NCBI GenBank assembly: GCA_030770425.1
Contig: JASJFT010000014.1
Coordinates: 248,001 to 312,000, forward strand
DNA length: 64,000 bases
Direction: 5' to 3'
DNA from: Darksidea phi
Lineage: Eukaryota > Ascomycota > Dothideomycetes > Pleosporales > Lentitheciaceae
The notes under the pieces are model-generated. The model ran no database searches. It was not told the DNA's origin and saw only the letters and a program-made list of their open reading frames with translations. Positions 1 through 10,273 of the stretch are shown here, in pieces. The translations under genes and the position numbers were made by a program. Numbering within the stretch: position 1 is the first letter of the stretch; every line of letters starts with the position of its first letter.

Positions 1-429
1 CAGAGCGGCTGAGAGGCCGACTACAGGTCCATTGAGCGCAGTGACCAGGATCTTGGAGTGCGTGTGAAATGCGCGTATGAGACTCAGGTTGCGCGCCACG
101 TTTTCCTGCAGCCCAAAACGGAACGGGCTCATCCCTAGCGGCGCGGTACGGCTCTGCGCAATGTCAGCGCCGCTGATGTAGCTTGTGTTAGCCGTGATGC
201 GGGAGAGGAGCGAGCGAGTTGCTTACGCAGAGAAGAAGCGCCCTGTGCCAATCAGCACCGTCACGAACACCTCAGCGTGCGAATCTACCTCCCGTAGCAG
301 CGCAGCCAGCTGGTGGTACTCGTCCTTAGTTAATGAGTTGAGTTTGTCGGGCTTGTTGAGTGTGATGATGGCGGTACGGTTATTGTACTCGACCGAAATA
401 GGCTCAGGCGGGTCGGCATAGTTAGTCAT
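1..429 (-). CDS. Enoyl-CoA hydratase/isomerase family protein, 5' part (runs off left edge)
   Basis: Crotonase-fold enzyme of fatty acyl-CoA metabolism, probably a peroxisomal or mitochondrial enoyl-CoA isomerase/hydratase. The start ATG is at 429-427. Exon 1 (429-227) encodes an N-terminal strand rich in ITLNKP followed by GTGRFFSA. A 45-nt intron (226-182, GTAAGC..CTAACACAAG) then leads to exon 2 (181 to the edge), which reads YISGADI and later LNGPVVGLSAAL. The FSA..GADI and NGPVVG stretches match the two oxyanion-hole segments of the crotonase fold, though three residues (YIS) sit between FSA and GADI where most family members read FSAGAD. The active-site acidic residue and C-terminal trimerisation part lie outside the window. 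Substrate cannot be told from this fragment. Confidence 0.85.
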
Positions 430-1177
430 TGCGATGGGATCTCCTCCGGGTGCTCAGAAAGATGAAGAGAAATGCTAGTAACTGCCCTTCCTGACTGCGC
501 ACACACTGCCTACATGCCCATTGTCGTGAAGCCATGGGGAACAGAAGAGTCGGCCCCGAGTCGCCGAGTCAAAGTGCCGATTCAGTCACCAACCCGCCGA
601 ACCGCCGAACCATCGTAATGGCAACGTGACTTCCAAAGCGGAGAATGATGCTCGCTATGGGACTTTTTGTGGGTTCCTTGCGAGGTTTTTGGATGTCTTA
701 ACGTTTACTCAAATTTACAGCTATTACCGAGAGACGTCCAGTTTAAGATTATTAGGTCAAGCTCTATTCTAGGAACATTCCTTAGGTAAACAGAAGCGAC
801 GGCTGTTTGCGGTAGATTTTTATCTTTTGATCGTGGTGATTGCTGTATAGTGATTGCGATGATTGTGGTGATAACGGTATTTACCAAATGTCATCTTCGT
901 AGCAGAGGCATAAATATGGTTCTGAACTCTGACACCGAGACCCAAGGCAAACTGAGACTTTCTTAAATTTCATTTACTATGTTGGACCGTCCCTCGAGAA
1001 TTGTCTAGCGCCAAATAAAGATACTGTTTGTGTACTTCAAGCGATCGCGAAAGGGAACAAGAAAGGGTAATGGGTGAAAAGAGGTGTTTCATGTCAGCGT
1101 CGCAACGCAGAGCTCTCATGCCCGTGTAGCCAAAAGTAAAGAGTGTCAGTAGCAGGTACGAAGTCTTCTATACCCCA
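430..1177. other. Intergenic, nothing recognised
   Basis: 750 bp between two minus-strand genes. It holds the 5' flank of the enoyl-CoA gene (430-600) and the 3' flank of the 752-aa gene. Only short non-coding-looking frames occur on either strand and I see no RNA gene or repeat. Confidence 0.6.
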
Positions 1178-3436
1178 TCAGTCGATTAGAAAGTCTAGTC
1201 CCCTCTTCTCGCAAGCCGTGACGCAGCACCTTAAACACGCCTCTCTACGCAGCATGCCGCGCGAATTGACTGGCGCGCTCAGCAAACAGGCGATCTGACC
1301 CAGTTCGTTGCCGTTGGCACTGAGAAGTAGCAGCGGCTTCCATGCCGATGAGTCGTGCAATTCTACTTCACCCGCTGACACGACAACGACCCGTTCGCCC
1401 TCCACCAGCGTACCCACCCGCTCCTCATCGTGAGTGCATCCCAACGAGCGATCACCGTAGTGGAGACTCCAGCTCAGCTTTGCAACCTGGTACATGGATG
1501 CCGAGATATTTGCCCCCGAGTCCTTGATCTTCAAACACATCTCTAGATCTAGGCTGTCGTCACCTTCCTCGGCCACCCAGCTTAGCTGAAGCGGTCCGGT
1601 GCGATCTTGGGGTCTCAGCTTTGCCCGTCCTTGCAGCTCCTTCCGGTAGTGTGATACTTGGTTCACACCGTGCCCGTTGTCCCGGCCGCGAATCTCCATC
1701 AGTCGTTGACCGTGCGAGCGAATATGCCCCGGCTCGACCGTCACCATCTCACACGACGTGGGGCCGAGACTTAAATCTACAAGAAGATTGCGATATATTA
1801 GATATCCTTCCGTTGTAATGACATCTAGTCCGTAGTCGCCCTCTGGCCTCTTGGGGCCCTTCCCGTGTAGCCAGAAGTACCAGCTATATAGTACATCCGA
1901 TTGGCGAAGGGGTTCTATGCTATCAAGGTTCTTGATCGCTCGCCCCAGCTCCGAGTTTTGCGGGGAGCAGGTCGACCGAACACGCACCCGGTCCTGGGTC
2001 GAGGTGTTGAATTGGAGGAGGGTGATGAGAAGAAGTTGTGTAGTCAGCATATGCGCTAGTCGTGCATAGTCCCGCCGATCTAAGGCATGATTTGTCTGAA
2101 ATCGTCGAGCTAACTTTTGATCGTCGTCTAAGTCCTCGTACTCCGCGATCTTTCCCATTGTGTTACGAGAAAAACGCAACTGCATCCACGAGACATTCTC
2201 GGGCTGGCCCGCAAAGGCAGCCTGACTGGAGTACAGCATTTCCGCAGCTGTCTTGGTAGAGCAGCCCCACCATGTAGCGATAGCGTCGATCGTGACGCGG
2301 GTTTTGAGAGGAACAAGCTGAGTTTCGTCATTGTCACCACCTATAGATGGTTTGGTCGATGGCTGGGACGCCGAGAACGAGACACTAGATACGTCGTCGT
2401 CGCCGCTCTCGTCCACTAGCTCCTTCTGGCATCTTCCCAAGATGGAGACGGCAGCCCCTGTTGCAAGAGTCACCATCTCCTCACTCTCTAAAACGCCGAG
2501 GCCCTGGCTAATAGTTGCCGTCCTCGCAATGCCATTGATGGAAACCCGGTTGGCCCGGACTGGTCCTACCTCCTCAATAACGAATAGATCCTGTGCGTCC
2601 TCCATCTTGCGTCCCAGTTTAACTTCGGTCTTTTTCGGGATGCCTGTGTCGACATGATATCTCTCCAGTTTCACCTGCCAGCCTCCGGCTGCGGGATTTC
2701 CATGCACTACATCCCCATTTATGACGACACAGACGCGTAGGCCACAGATGGAATGTGCTAACGCGAAGGCCAAGGTGAGGCTTAATGGTGTCTTGACAAC
2801 GCAGCGGTAGTCGTCTGGAAATCTCGAGATAATGCAGAGCGCTTGATAGAAAGCTTTCAAAGCCTTGGTGGGCAAATCGAACGAGGCTTTGGGTAGAGGC
2901 ATCTCGGAGGCCCATACAACGGGCCGCTCGAATACGCAATCTTGCGCGTTGCAAATATCTTGTTGCCAGCTCACGCAAGTTGTCTGTGACTCGATTGCCG
3001 TTACCACATTGGCGACTTGGGCTCTTCGTGGCTGTATTGGCAGAAGGCTCGGAGGGGTGTCCTCGATGATGCTCCGCACAAGATCGGACGTAGTTTTCGC
3101 GCCCAGGGCCTCAACTAAGAAGGACACCACCAGCAGCGCAACCTCACCGTCGCGCGTCTTAGCCATCTCCCCCGTTGCCGATGATTTCCCCGTAACGACT
3201 TCGATGCCCGTCTCTTGAATCATCCAACGCATCGACTCCCTCGTCCATCTCTGGTTGAACGACTCAATGGCCTGCGCCGACGGTTGCAGTAGTCCAAGCG
3301 CCTGTATCACCGAAATGAGACCAACTGGCTCGCTGTGATCCGTATATAGTGACTGGTACACCGAGAGGCCAAAGGATTGGCCCAGATCTATGAGTTTGAA
3401 TGCGCTGAACGGAATCTGAACAATATTGTCAGACAT
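1178..3436 (-). CDS. Uncharacterised 752-aa fungal protein
   Basis: A single-exon, well-formed coding frame with ordinary codon use. I do not recognise a catalytic domain. The open frame extends upstream to 3649, but I place the start at the ATG 3436-3434 (protein starts MSDNIVQIPF): the extra 71 residues would be a Leu/Tyr/Ser-rich stretch whose first codons lie inside the end of a foldback repeat (3619-4255), so they are unlikely to be native. Visible features are a GLSVYQSLYTD-type N-terminus, a hydrophobic Ala/Leu stretch around residues 230-260 (LSLTLAFALAHSICGLRVCVV), an acidic Ser/Asp patch (DESGDDDVSSVSFS) near the middle, and a Cys-rich C-terminus ending near LRCCVTAC. It may be an orphan of the kind common near fungal heterokaryon-incompatibility loci, but that is inference. 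The promoter would lie between 3436 and the foldback element. Confidence 0.7.
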   Translation of the reverse strand: MSDNIVQIPFSAFKLIDLGQSFGLSVYQSLYTDHSEPVGLISVIQALGLLQPSAQAIESFNQRWTRESMRWMIQETGIEVVTGKSSATGEMAKTRDGEVALLVVSFLVEALGAKTTSDLVRSIIEDTPPSLLPIQPRRAQVANVVTAIESQTTCVSWQQDICNAQDCVFERPVVWASEMPLPKASFDLPTKALKAFYQALCIISRFPDDYRCVVKTPLSLTLAFALAHSICGLRVCVVINGDVVHGNPAAGGWQVKLERYHVDTGIPKKTEVKLGRKMEDAQDLFVIEEVGPVRANRVSINGIARTATISQGLGVLESEEMVTLATGAAVSILGRCQKELVDESGDDDVSSVSFSASQPSTKPSIGGDNDETQLVPLKTRVTIDAIATWWGCSTKTAAEMLYSSQAAFAGQPENVSWMQLRFSRNTMGKIAEYEDLDDDQKLARRFQTNHALDRRDYARLAHMLTTQLLLITLLQFNTSTQDRVRVRSTCSPQNSELGRAIKNLDSIEPLRQSDVLYSWYFWLHGKGPKRPEGDYGLDVITTEGYLIYRNLLVDLSLGPTSCEMVTVEPGHIRSHGQRLMEIRGRDNGHGVNQVSHYRKELQGRAKLRPQDRTGPLQLSWVAEEGDDSLDLEMCLKIKDSGANISASMYQVAKLSWSLHYGDRSLGCTHDEERVGTLVEGERVVVVSAGEVELHDSSAWKPLLLLSANGNELGQIACLLSAPVNSRGMLRREACLRCCVTACEKRGLDFLID

Positions 3437-3618
3437 TTTCGAACACGGTATAGAGACGCTTGTATAGCCTTTCTTCATAGAATTTGAAAAGGCAGTGGGT
3501 AGGCTGTAAACCGGAGGTAGGTTACTCCGAGCCAGGTATAACAACCGAGAGTACTTACACGATATAGGATATAGCAAGCGACTCTCCAAAAATAATATAA
3601 GGCTGAAAATAAAAAGGA

Positions 3619-4255
3619 ATCGAACGAGCAGCAGCCGTCGCATCGTCAACTCCTAGAATAACCCAAAAGGGTGACATAAAAAGCTATTTCGTCCAAAATA
3701 CCTTGAAACGTGAGAAGATTGTTACCACCGAAGGGGGTTGTAGTCGTTGCCTGAGGCTCACTTCACGGCGTAACACCAAGGGCAACGGCCCGAGCCTGAT
3801 GGAAGAGGGCGTGGCGCATGTCATGATGTTGAGCGATAGGGACTGTAAAATAAAAAGGATTTATAGTATAAAAGTTTAGCATAGAGTCTAATAATACAAT
3901 AATAATTTGTTTGCATTTGTGTAGGAGTCTCTTTTGTAAGGTCCGCACGAAATACAGTAGGAGTTTGTACATAGTAGAGGTGCTATAGCCACACCTTATG
4001 GGCGATCCTGGGCTATATGAAACATTGAGCAGGCAGCCGGTCGCATTTCTAGCTGCTTCCGAGTCTGGTAGACTACCGTCGCTACAGCTCAACATCATGG
4101 CATGCGCCACGGCTCGGGCCGTTATCCCCGTAGTTCAACTCCCTTTAGTTTAACAACATTCTTATATTTTAAGGAATTCGGGACGGAAGACGTTTCTATG
4201 TTACCTCTTTAGGTTTCTGTGAGTTCGACGACGCGATGGCTGTTGCTCATTCGAT
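3619..4255. repeat. Foldback (long inverted repeat) element, copy A
   Basis: Two arms of about 180-210 bp face each other: 3619 to about 3840, and about 4080 to 4255 in reverse complement. The outer ends are ATCGAACGAG and CTCATTCGAT. The arms share the cores AACGGCCCGAGCC and AAGGGGGTTG and also match the arms of a second element at 23308-24220. The right arm lacks about 14 bp near its inner end. The loop (about 3840-4080) is A+T-rich with no coding frame. This is consistent with a non-autonomous DNA transposon of the foldback/MITE kind. I could not find a convincing target-site duplication. Confidence 0.75.
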
Positions 4256-4409
4256 ATGGTACAGTGCTAGACATATGGCCAGAATGCTATAGTAGGAACT
4301 TTTACTTGACATTGATCTCTCGGATGACACTAAGCACCGTTCTCTCCACTTACTCACTGCCCCTTATTTGTCTCTTTCCTTGTCCGGTGGCTTGTTCGTA
4401 TCGAGCTAT

Positions 4410-4850
4410 CTACTTCTTCCTTCTCCGCCTTTCTCTTCCCCACCCTAGTCCTGCGCAGCGACGTTGTTGACCTTTCACTACCTGACGACGGCGATGTTGG
4501 CTGCGCAACAGGACTGTTTGTCTGCCGTACATTGCCCCCACCTCCCCGTTGTGTTGTCGCCGAAGCATCGCTAGTGTATGAACCAAGTATTGCGCCTGCC
4601 CATGCCTCGTGACTTCGCGCACATACGGCAACAGTTTGGCTGCAGTTTCTAGATCTAGAAACCCATTCATCTCCGCATCCTCCACCAGTGCCTCAAGTTC
4701 GACGGTACAGTGGATGAGGCGCTGCGGTAGCCGCGTTTCGACCTCGGCCTCGGTGGGGGTGCTGCTTTCAGAGATGATGTCAGCGATGAAGGTGTCGAGC
4801 TCGTGGCGCGGTACAAGGGGGTGGCGCGTCGATTGCGCTTCTCATCTCAG
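4410..4850 (-). pseudogene. Coding-like fragment of unknown family
   Basis: The minus strand from about 4850 to 4410 keeps one open frame with protein-like composition, including ELDTFIADIISESSTPTEAE and, at its first ATG (4685), a helix-rich stretch containing MNGFLDLETAAKLLPYVREV. A TGA stops the same frame just upstream (about 4854) and the 3' part degenerates into Arg/Gln-rich sequence. It could be one exon of a small gene whose other exons I cannot place, or a relic. I do not recognise the family. Several other frames overlapping 4609-5142 look like shadows of G+C-rich DNA. Confidence 0.3.
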
Positions 4851-6350
4851 GCGTCGACCAGCGAATCGGGCAGCGAATGAGGTGGATGGCGGCGACTGTG
4901 TGCCGGCGGGGGCTTTGAGGTTGCGCGGATGCCCGAAAGCCGGGGTGGAGCGATTGAAGCAGCTGGACTCGGACGTAAGACGCCAACTTTTTGGGATAGG
5001 GTGGCGGCCATGGTGGGGTAGACAGCCGTTGCACCGTGGTGAGGTGACGAGTGTTGGACGTTTGATATGCCAAGACCTTGTAGCCACATCTAAGTTAGTG
5101 GCAGACCAATCCCGCGTTCATCAGTTAACCATATCATGGTAGAGACGCCCTACAATCTACCCAAGATGGAACGGAAGACGGCTATGAGCAGGAGCACCCT
5201 TCCGCTGAAGAGGGCGCAATTTGAGGCTTTCTATACCTACTCTCACCCGCAGCACGACTAAACTGCCGCAAGGAACCCACTTTAGACGCGCCGGAGTGGG
5301 GGGGATCGGAGGATTTACTTTGGGGCGGGACCAAAGGGCCGGCAGCTCAGATACTACATGGATCCATCTGCTTCACGCTACCATCTCTAGACCCCGATAA
5401 CAACGGGGCAGAACTCTATAATGCGACCAATTTTATTGGTACCTTCAATTTCAACTCTTCAATCTCCCCTACAACATCTTTAATTCCTATCGGAACTTAA
5501 AAAGGGGTCGAGAACCTCTCTCTCCGGTGACTTCCTATCTGTACCTAGCTAACCAATGTACCAATGTTGGTCAAGATGCGGCGGCGCATACCTTCTATCT
5601 ATTCAACTCTATTTCTCATCATTATCCTTTCAGTGCCATGTGCCTACCACCCTCGTGGCGGGAGGGCATAGCTGGCCAGCCCGGCCTGGCCGGCTTAATA
5701 ATTCCTCCATGTGTATCCGAGCGAACAGTCGCACAAGCGGAGGGATCGACAGCCTCCGAGAAGGTGTTGCGGTATTGAGCGTCGGGGTTTTGGGTTTCGT
5801 TCAGCTTTCGTAAACAAGGCGTAGGAGCCCGTAAACAGGACGGGTCAAAGTGACGTGTGGGCGGCGGCGCGATAACGAGAGCAGTAATTCTCCTACATCG
5901 TCGCATGCGCTTCTCTCTCGCGCTTTTCCTACTGCGTCCGCCCCGACCGCCCCTCTTTGTTGATGTCTTTGCAGGCGTCCCCAACGGTAGGGGTTGTGTG
6001 GGCTTGACGAGTTCAGGCGGCGGCTTGATTAACATGTTGGCAAATATCTGGGAGTACGGCAAAGAGAACGAGCTGGAGCTACGCAAGAGATCTTGGCCGG
6101 GCCTGGCTCATTACGCTCTCCTAATAGTCTTGCCCTCGTCGCTGCTTGTGATTTATAGCGGGAGGACGGCCATCCGCAGGCATTACTAGAGTCTGTTCAC
6201 TCTCGGGAATTGTAGCGGGACTCAGTGACAAGAGTCTACTAGGCGGCGTTTACGACGTGGACGGCGTCGCAGGCGTCATAGTTGTAATAATGTCTCTCAG
6301 CTCTTGGTCTTTCTCGGCCTGAAACCCGTCTCGCGGCGTAAGCCACGTGT
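4851..6350. other. Gene-poor interval
   Basis: Contains several overlapping 80-150 codon frames on both strands (for example 5622-6086 minus and 5857-6189 plus). None has a recognisable motif, and their Arg/Pro-rich composition suggests chance open frames in G+C-rich DNA. I see no RNA gene. Confidence 0.5.
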
Positions 6351-6353
6351 GGC

Positions 6354-6640
6354 CTATTCGTGATTCGTCGCCTTTATCCCCATATATACATTGTCGCAGC
6401 ATGGGGCCCGTTCGAGAGCTTCGATGAAGTTGGCGTTGTAGTGCGAGGCAAATATCGGGGTCGAAATGGGCGGCGCGAGAAAGCCGCCCATGGTGGCGAC
6501 GATATCGAGCAGATTGGAGGAGGGAGAGTCATTCGCAGTGGGCGCGCCAGCGGCGATGGCCGTTCGTAGGCGTCGTGGTTGATGGTAGGCAGTGGTGTCG
6601 GTGATCTTGGTTGGAGAGTGAGGCCTTGCGGGAGCCCCGG
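6354..6640 (-). pseudogene. Coding-like fragment of unknown family
   Basis: On the minus strand a frame distinct from the longest ORF reads protein-like sequence including NLLDIVATMGGFLAPPIST and FASHYNANFIEALERAP before a TAG at 6356-6354. The pattern of conserved-looking Gly/Pro and aromatic residues suggests a decayed exon rather than chance. No start codon or splice sites could be assigned, and the downstream side does not continue in any frame. Family not recognised. Confidence 0.25.
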
Positions 6641-7042
6641 GGGAATTCTAACCGAAACCTCGCAACATTCATAAGAAATCCCGGAAGCACGCAACAACAT
6701 TCTTTGCGACACTACAATCTTCCCGGCACAGAATACAGGCTTGCCACTGCGGCACGTAACGCTTCAAGACTTTCTGATCGCACGACTACTTCTGGTTTCG
6801 ATATCACAATCCTTCATTTTGCCTCACTTTCAGCCTTGGCGCCCTCAGCCCTGTAAACCGGTCAGTTGCATTGCATGGAATGGCTCGAGTCACCGGAAAT
6901 ATGCCTAACATCGAAGGAAAGCCTTCCAAGTTAGGCGTAGGTCCGACGTTTTAGACCTGGTAGTCGATGGTAATCTACCCCATTCTCAGTGGGATGTAAC
7001 TTCAACTCTACCGCTCGAGTTCTTAATCTGTCGTACGCAATA

Positions 7043-8120
7043 ATGACTGGCGGTTACAATGTCCTAGCTCATCTCATGGGTGCATACCCAGAACTGTCAA
7101 TTTTCCGTCGATTTGGAGCTCTCAACGCACGTAACATTCTTTACCTACAAGCCGAGCTTACTGACCTCGAGACCAAATTGCTCCAGGCCGAGAAGGCGGA
7201 TCTAGAATCGGGCCATGCTGACAGAAAGATATATTCTCGGGATTGGAGAACACTTTCTGAATCAGTGGATGCTGCAGATGGGGATGGCACGCAGTGGAAG
7301 ATATTCCTCCGCATGCGGGAAAAGCTGCGTGAATACAGTAAGTCTGTTGGTGATATCACGCAAGGAGGGGCAAAAGCTGATACAAGTTAGACGCAGCGAT
7401 CATTCAACAGATCCAGATGTCTCAGTCGAGTCCGCCAAATCCTAGAGACTTACACTTCCTGGTGAAATATATGAAAGCGCCATCAATGGGGAATGTGTAC
7501 CTTCTCGGACCCGATAGCGGTATCTGGGAAAACCCAAATCACTTGGACCTGTTCTGCACCAATCCCAAAGAGAGTGATAATTCGCTTTCAAGACTGATTA
7601 CCATTGTGGTGGTTGACTGGTTTCACCGCCTCGTCGGTTGGAGACTGCGGGTACGCACTCTGTCAGGCATTTGCCAACCCTGTCGCAAAACAGCATTGAT
7701 TCGACACAGCTGACAGACTAGTAAGAAACCAAAAGATGAAGGAAACGTTCCAAATACGGTGGTATACTCCCGGGCCGGGCTCGAGCGGATCTCTAGGATC
7801 GTGGCGACTACCATCGCATCGACCCTGCCAATAGCTTCTATCGTCGTACTATACTCGATACGTAGTACCCTCAATAGACTAGCAGTAATTGGGGTCTTTA
7901 CCACGCTCTTTTCCTTCGTCCTTGCGCTTTTCACAAGCGGGAAACCTATTGAGATCTTCTCTGCGACGGCAGCGTAAGTATGACCCTATGGGTTACCCAC
8001 CAATGTGGGAATATGACGCTAATGCAGATGTCTAGCTTTGCAGCGGTGCAGGTCGTGTTCGTTGGCTCGACGATAGGATCTCCACAGGGTTATATGGGTT
8101 CTGATTTAGGACAGACGTAG
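7043..8120 (+). CDS. DUF6594-family membrane protein
   Basis: Four exons: 7043-7337, 7391-7650, 7726-7973, 8036-8120 (888 nt, 295 aa). All introns are 53-75 nt GT..AG and every junction keeps frame. The N-terminal half carries the family hallmarks: PELSIFRRFGALNARN, the coiled YLQAELTDLETKL helix, and NPRDLHFLVKYM followed by the GPDSGIWENPNHLDL stretch. The C-terminal half has three predicted membrane helices: around IVATTIASTLPIASIVVLY, RLAVIGVFTTLFSFVLALF and the final IEIFSATAAFAAVQVVFVG. The first ATG in frame is 7043; upstream codons before it lack an ATG. DUF6594 proteins are abundant and expanded in Pezizomycotina with unknown function. The gene appears intact. It is convergent with the retropepsin-like gene, 236 bp away. 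Confidence 0.88.
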
Positions 8121-8356
8121 ACGTCATGGATTGTGTAATGAGTGCTAGTGTCCGCAGGAAGATAACAACGATCCCTCATTTCCCGTCTTGGAAGAATCAT
8201 GACCGATAATGACAGTTGCGCTTCTCTATTTGCGAAAGGAATGACACTTATACATCGACACGAATGAAAGATAAAGGCGCACAAATCCAGTTCAAGTGCC
8301 GTAAAGAGTGACTTGAGAGCGAATGATTCACAAAACCAGTGTCCCTCTTTACGCGA

Positions 8357-9296
8357 CTAATGCTGTTGTTGCTGGGCGGAGGATTGCTCCGCAACCTGTT
8401 GCTGTTGTGCCGCCTGCCGTCGAATCCCCAGTTCTTGTTTTTCCTTTTTCTGCCGGGCCTCTTGGATTGCTATGGCAGATTTGTCACCTTGAAAATAGTG
8501 GTTAGCGGGGGAACATGGGTCTCATGAGATGAGTATTTCCTCACCTTTCGTCAACGGCTTGTGGGTAGTGAACGGTGCAAGGAGTTTGCGCAAGTTCAAA
8601 GAGAGGAATCCCTCTTTACTAATCGTATCCTGGCCCAAGATCACGTCCAAATGCTGGGCACCGGAAAGGACGAAGAAGGTACTCCTAAATACGCGGCTCT
8701 CATTGGGTGCTAGCTTCCAGATGAGATCGATGGTGCCACTGCTCTCAACCTCTTCTCCGGTCGCAGTGAGAACTTGGGCGGGGTTTGAATCTTTGCGGAT
8801 AATATTCGTCATGCCGAGTTCGTCAACGAGCCGCTCTGAGATCCAATTACCGAACTGACATTGGGTGTCTAAAGTTGCAGCGGCGATCACATATTCACCG
8901 GTTGGGGCTCGAATGAGTATGTCGGGAGTATATGACTATGGCAGGTCAACTCGGGGATCTAGGTTGAATGGGGATATCATACTTGAAAGCCGGAGAACAG
9001 ATGAGGCCGGAGAGTCTTAACTTCGCATCGGTTCATCACCTGTTCAGATGTGTTCGTAGGGAATGGTCGAGGTGGGATCGGTTGACCGGTCGATATGTTT
9101 TGATCTACATTTGTATAAGCTTGTGCATCAAGCGTCGCGTCTCTATAAGGAAGGATTGCTTACTGAAGTTTTTCAAGTTTCCCCGGAAGAGTTTGAAGGC
9201 TGCAATCATGGCGAGAACAAGGAAAGACAGCTTTAACACGAGCCGCACAAATGGCTCAAGCATTATGAGATTGAGTTGATTCATCTCACTCAACAT
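8357..9296 (-). CDS. Retropepsin-like membrane-anchored fungal protein
   Basis: Four exons on the minus strand: 9296-9164, 9104-8983, 8935-8545, 8487-8357 (777 nt, 258 aa); introns of 47-59 nt, all in frame. An N-terminal hydrophobic helix (around KLSFLVLAMIAAFKLF) suggests a membrane anchor. The central exon has an aspartic-protease-like fold: YVIAAATLDTQCQFGNWIS has the Asp-Thr of the retropepsin active site, followed by the VLTATG and HLDVILGQD blocks that resemble the flap and second psi-loop. The C-terminal exon is a Glu/Lys/Gln-rich coiled tail ending in a polyglutamine-like run before TAG. Alternative start ATG at 9263. Such proteins are multicopy in fungal genomes. Introns and the lack of gag/RT argue against it being part of a live retroelement; whether it cleaves anything is unknown. 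Confidence 0.8.
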
Positions 9297-10273
9297 GGTA
9301 TGCAGTATGAAAGTCAGGATCAAGCCAGAGTTCTGGTTCGCAGCTATCAAGCTTGGTGGGTATAAGGCCTACGAACTTTGCACCTAGAGTACCGGAATTT
9401 AAGTCGCGAGTATGGGGATACGTTGAGCGTGATGGCGTCCTTGAGGGTTATGAGTTATGTGGGATGAGACGAGGCGCCTGCCGCCTGCCTTGGCCCCTTG
9501 ACTTAGTTAGCGGCTAAAAGTCTTTCGTCAATAGGAAAAGCCACCGTTCTTCCTTCTGCAAGGTTTCTGTCACGGCTGTCTGCTCAACAGAACGCTTCAG
9601 GACTCCGTTCGATGAGGAGATCCCCTAAAAGCAACGGTTAATGCGGTAATATTGAGAAAATGGGGAACGTTTGATCAAGCCTGGTCCCTAGGTGGTCTGT
9701 GCCAGGGACTCTCTCTGTATAAATAGCTAGATACTCAGCTTGTGTAGAAATCGGAGCATTCAACTTCCGAACTGCGCGCCACGTGACAGTTTCCCTCGTC
9801 GTGGTGATATGTTGGTCAAAGAAGGGAGGAGTAGAAGGAGCAGATTGCGCGAGGGTCGATGTGAAGTGTGAACAAGTATTGATATGCCTACTATGGGAGA
9901 CCCACTTAGCTTGTTGGATTTCCCCTGCGCCGTTGATGCGGCTCCGACATGTCATCGACGCCTCGATCCCAGTACTTTCTTTGCTGCCCTCATGCTCCGC
10001 CTTCGTCCTTACGTACGCCACGTCCCATATACGTGCCGTGCGGTGATTGTCCTATTATTCAGTTTGAGGACTAATGGTTTCCCAAAAAGGTCGTTGTAAC
10101 CGATGCTTTTGCATCTGGCCATTGAGACAGCAGAAGTTGAAATCCAGAAATCAAGACTAGCGAATGAGAGATGAGTGAAAATCTTGGCGGCCCCACCGTA
10201 TCACCTCCTCAGCCCATAGGCTCAGCCTTGCTCGGATACACACCTCATTTGCACACGACATTGGACATAAACT
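9297..10273. other. Intergenic, no supported gene
   Basis: Holds the 5' flanks of the retropepsin-like gene and of the Clr5/ankyrin pseudogene. Frames at 9638-10021 (minus) and 9783-10046 (plus) overlap each other and show no domain signature. Confidence 0.5.

Noticed and set aside
3437..3649. N-terminal extension of the 752-aa protein that looks like a signal peptide
   Set aside because: Its first codons lie in the foldback element arm. A good ATG with family-like sequence follows at 3436, so the hydrophobic extension is probably incidental.
4609..5142. 177-codon plus-strand frame and overlapping minus-strand frames
   Set aside because: Arg/Ser/Trp-rich, no motif, overlapping frames on both strands in G+C-rich DNA.
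8357..9296. Retropepsin-like gene as an LTR-retrotransposon relic
   Set aside because: It has four exons with clean introns, no LTRs, no neighbouring RT or integrase, and none of the RIP decay seen in real retroelements here.
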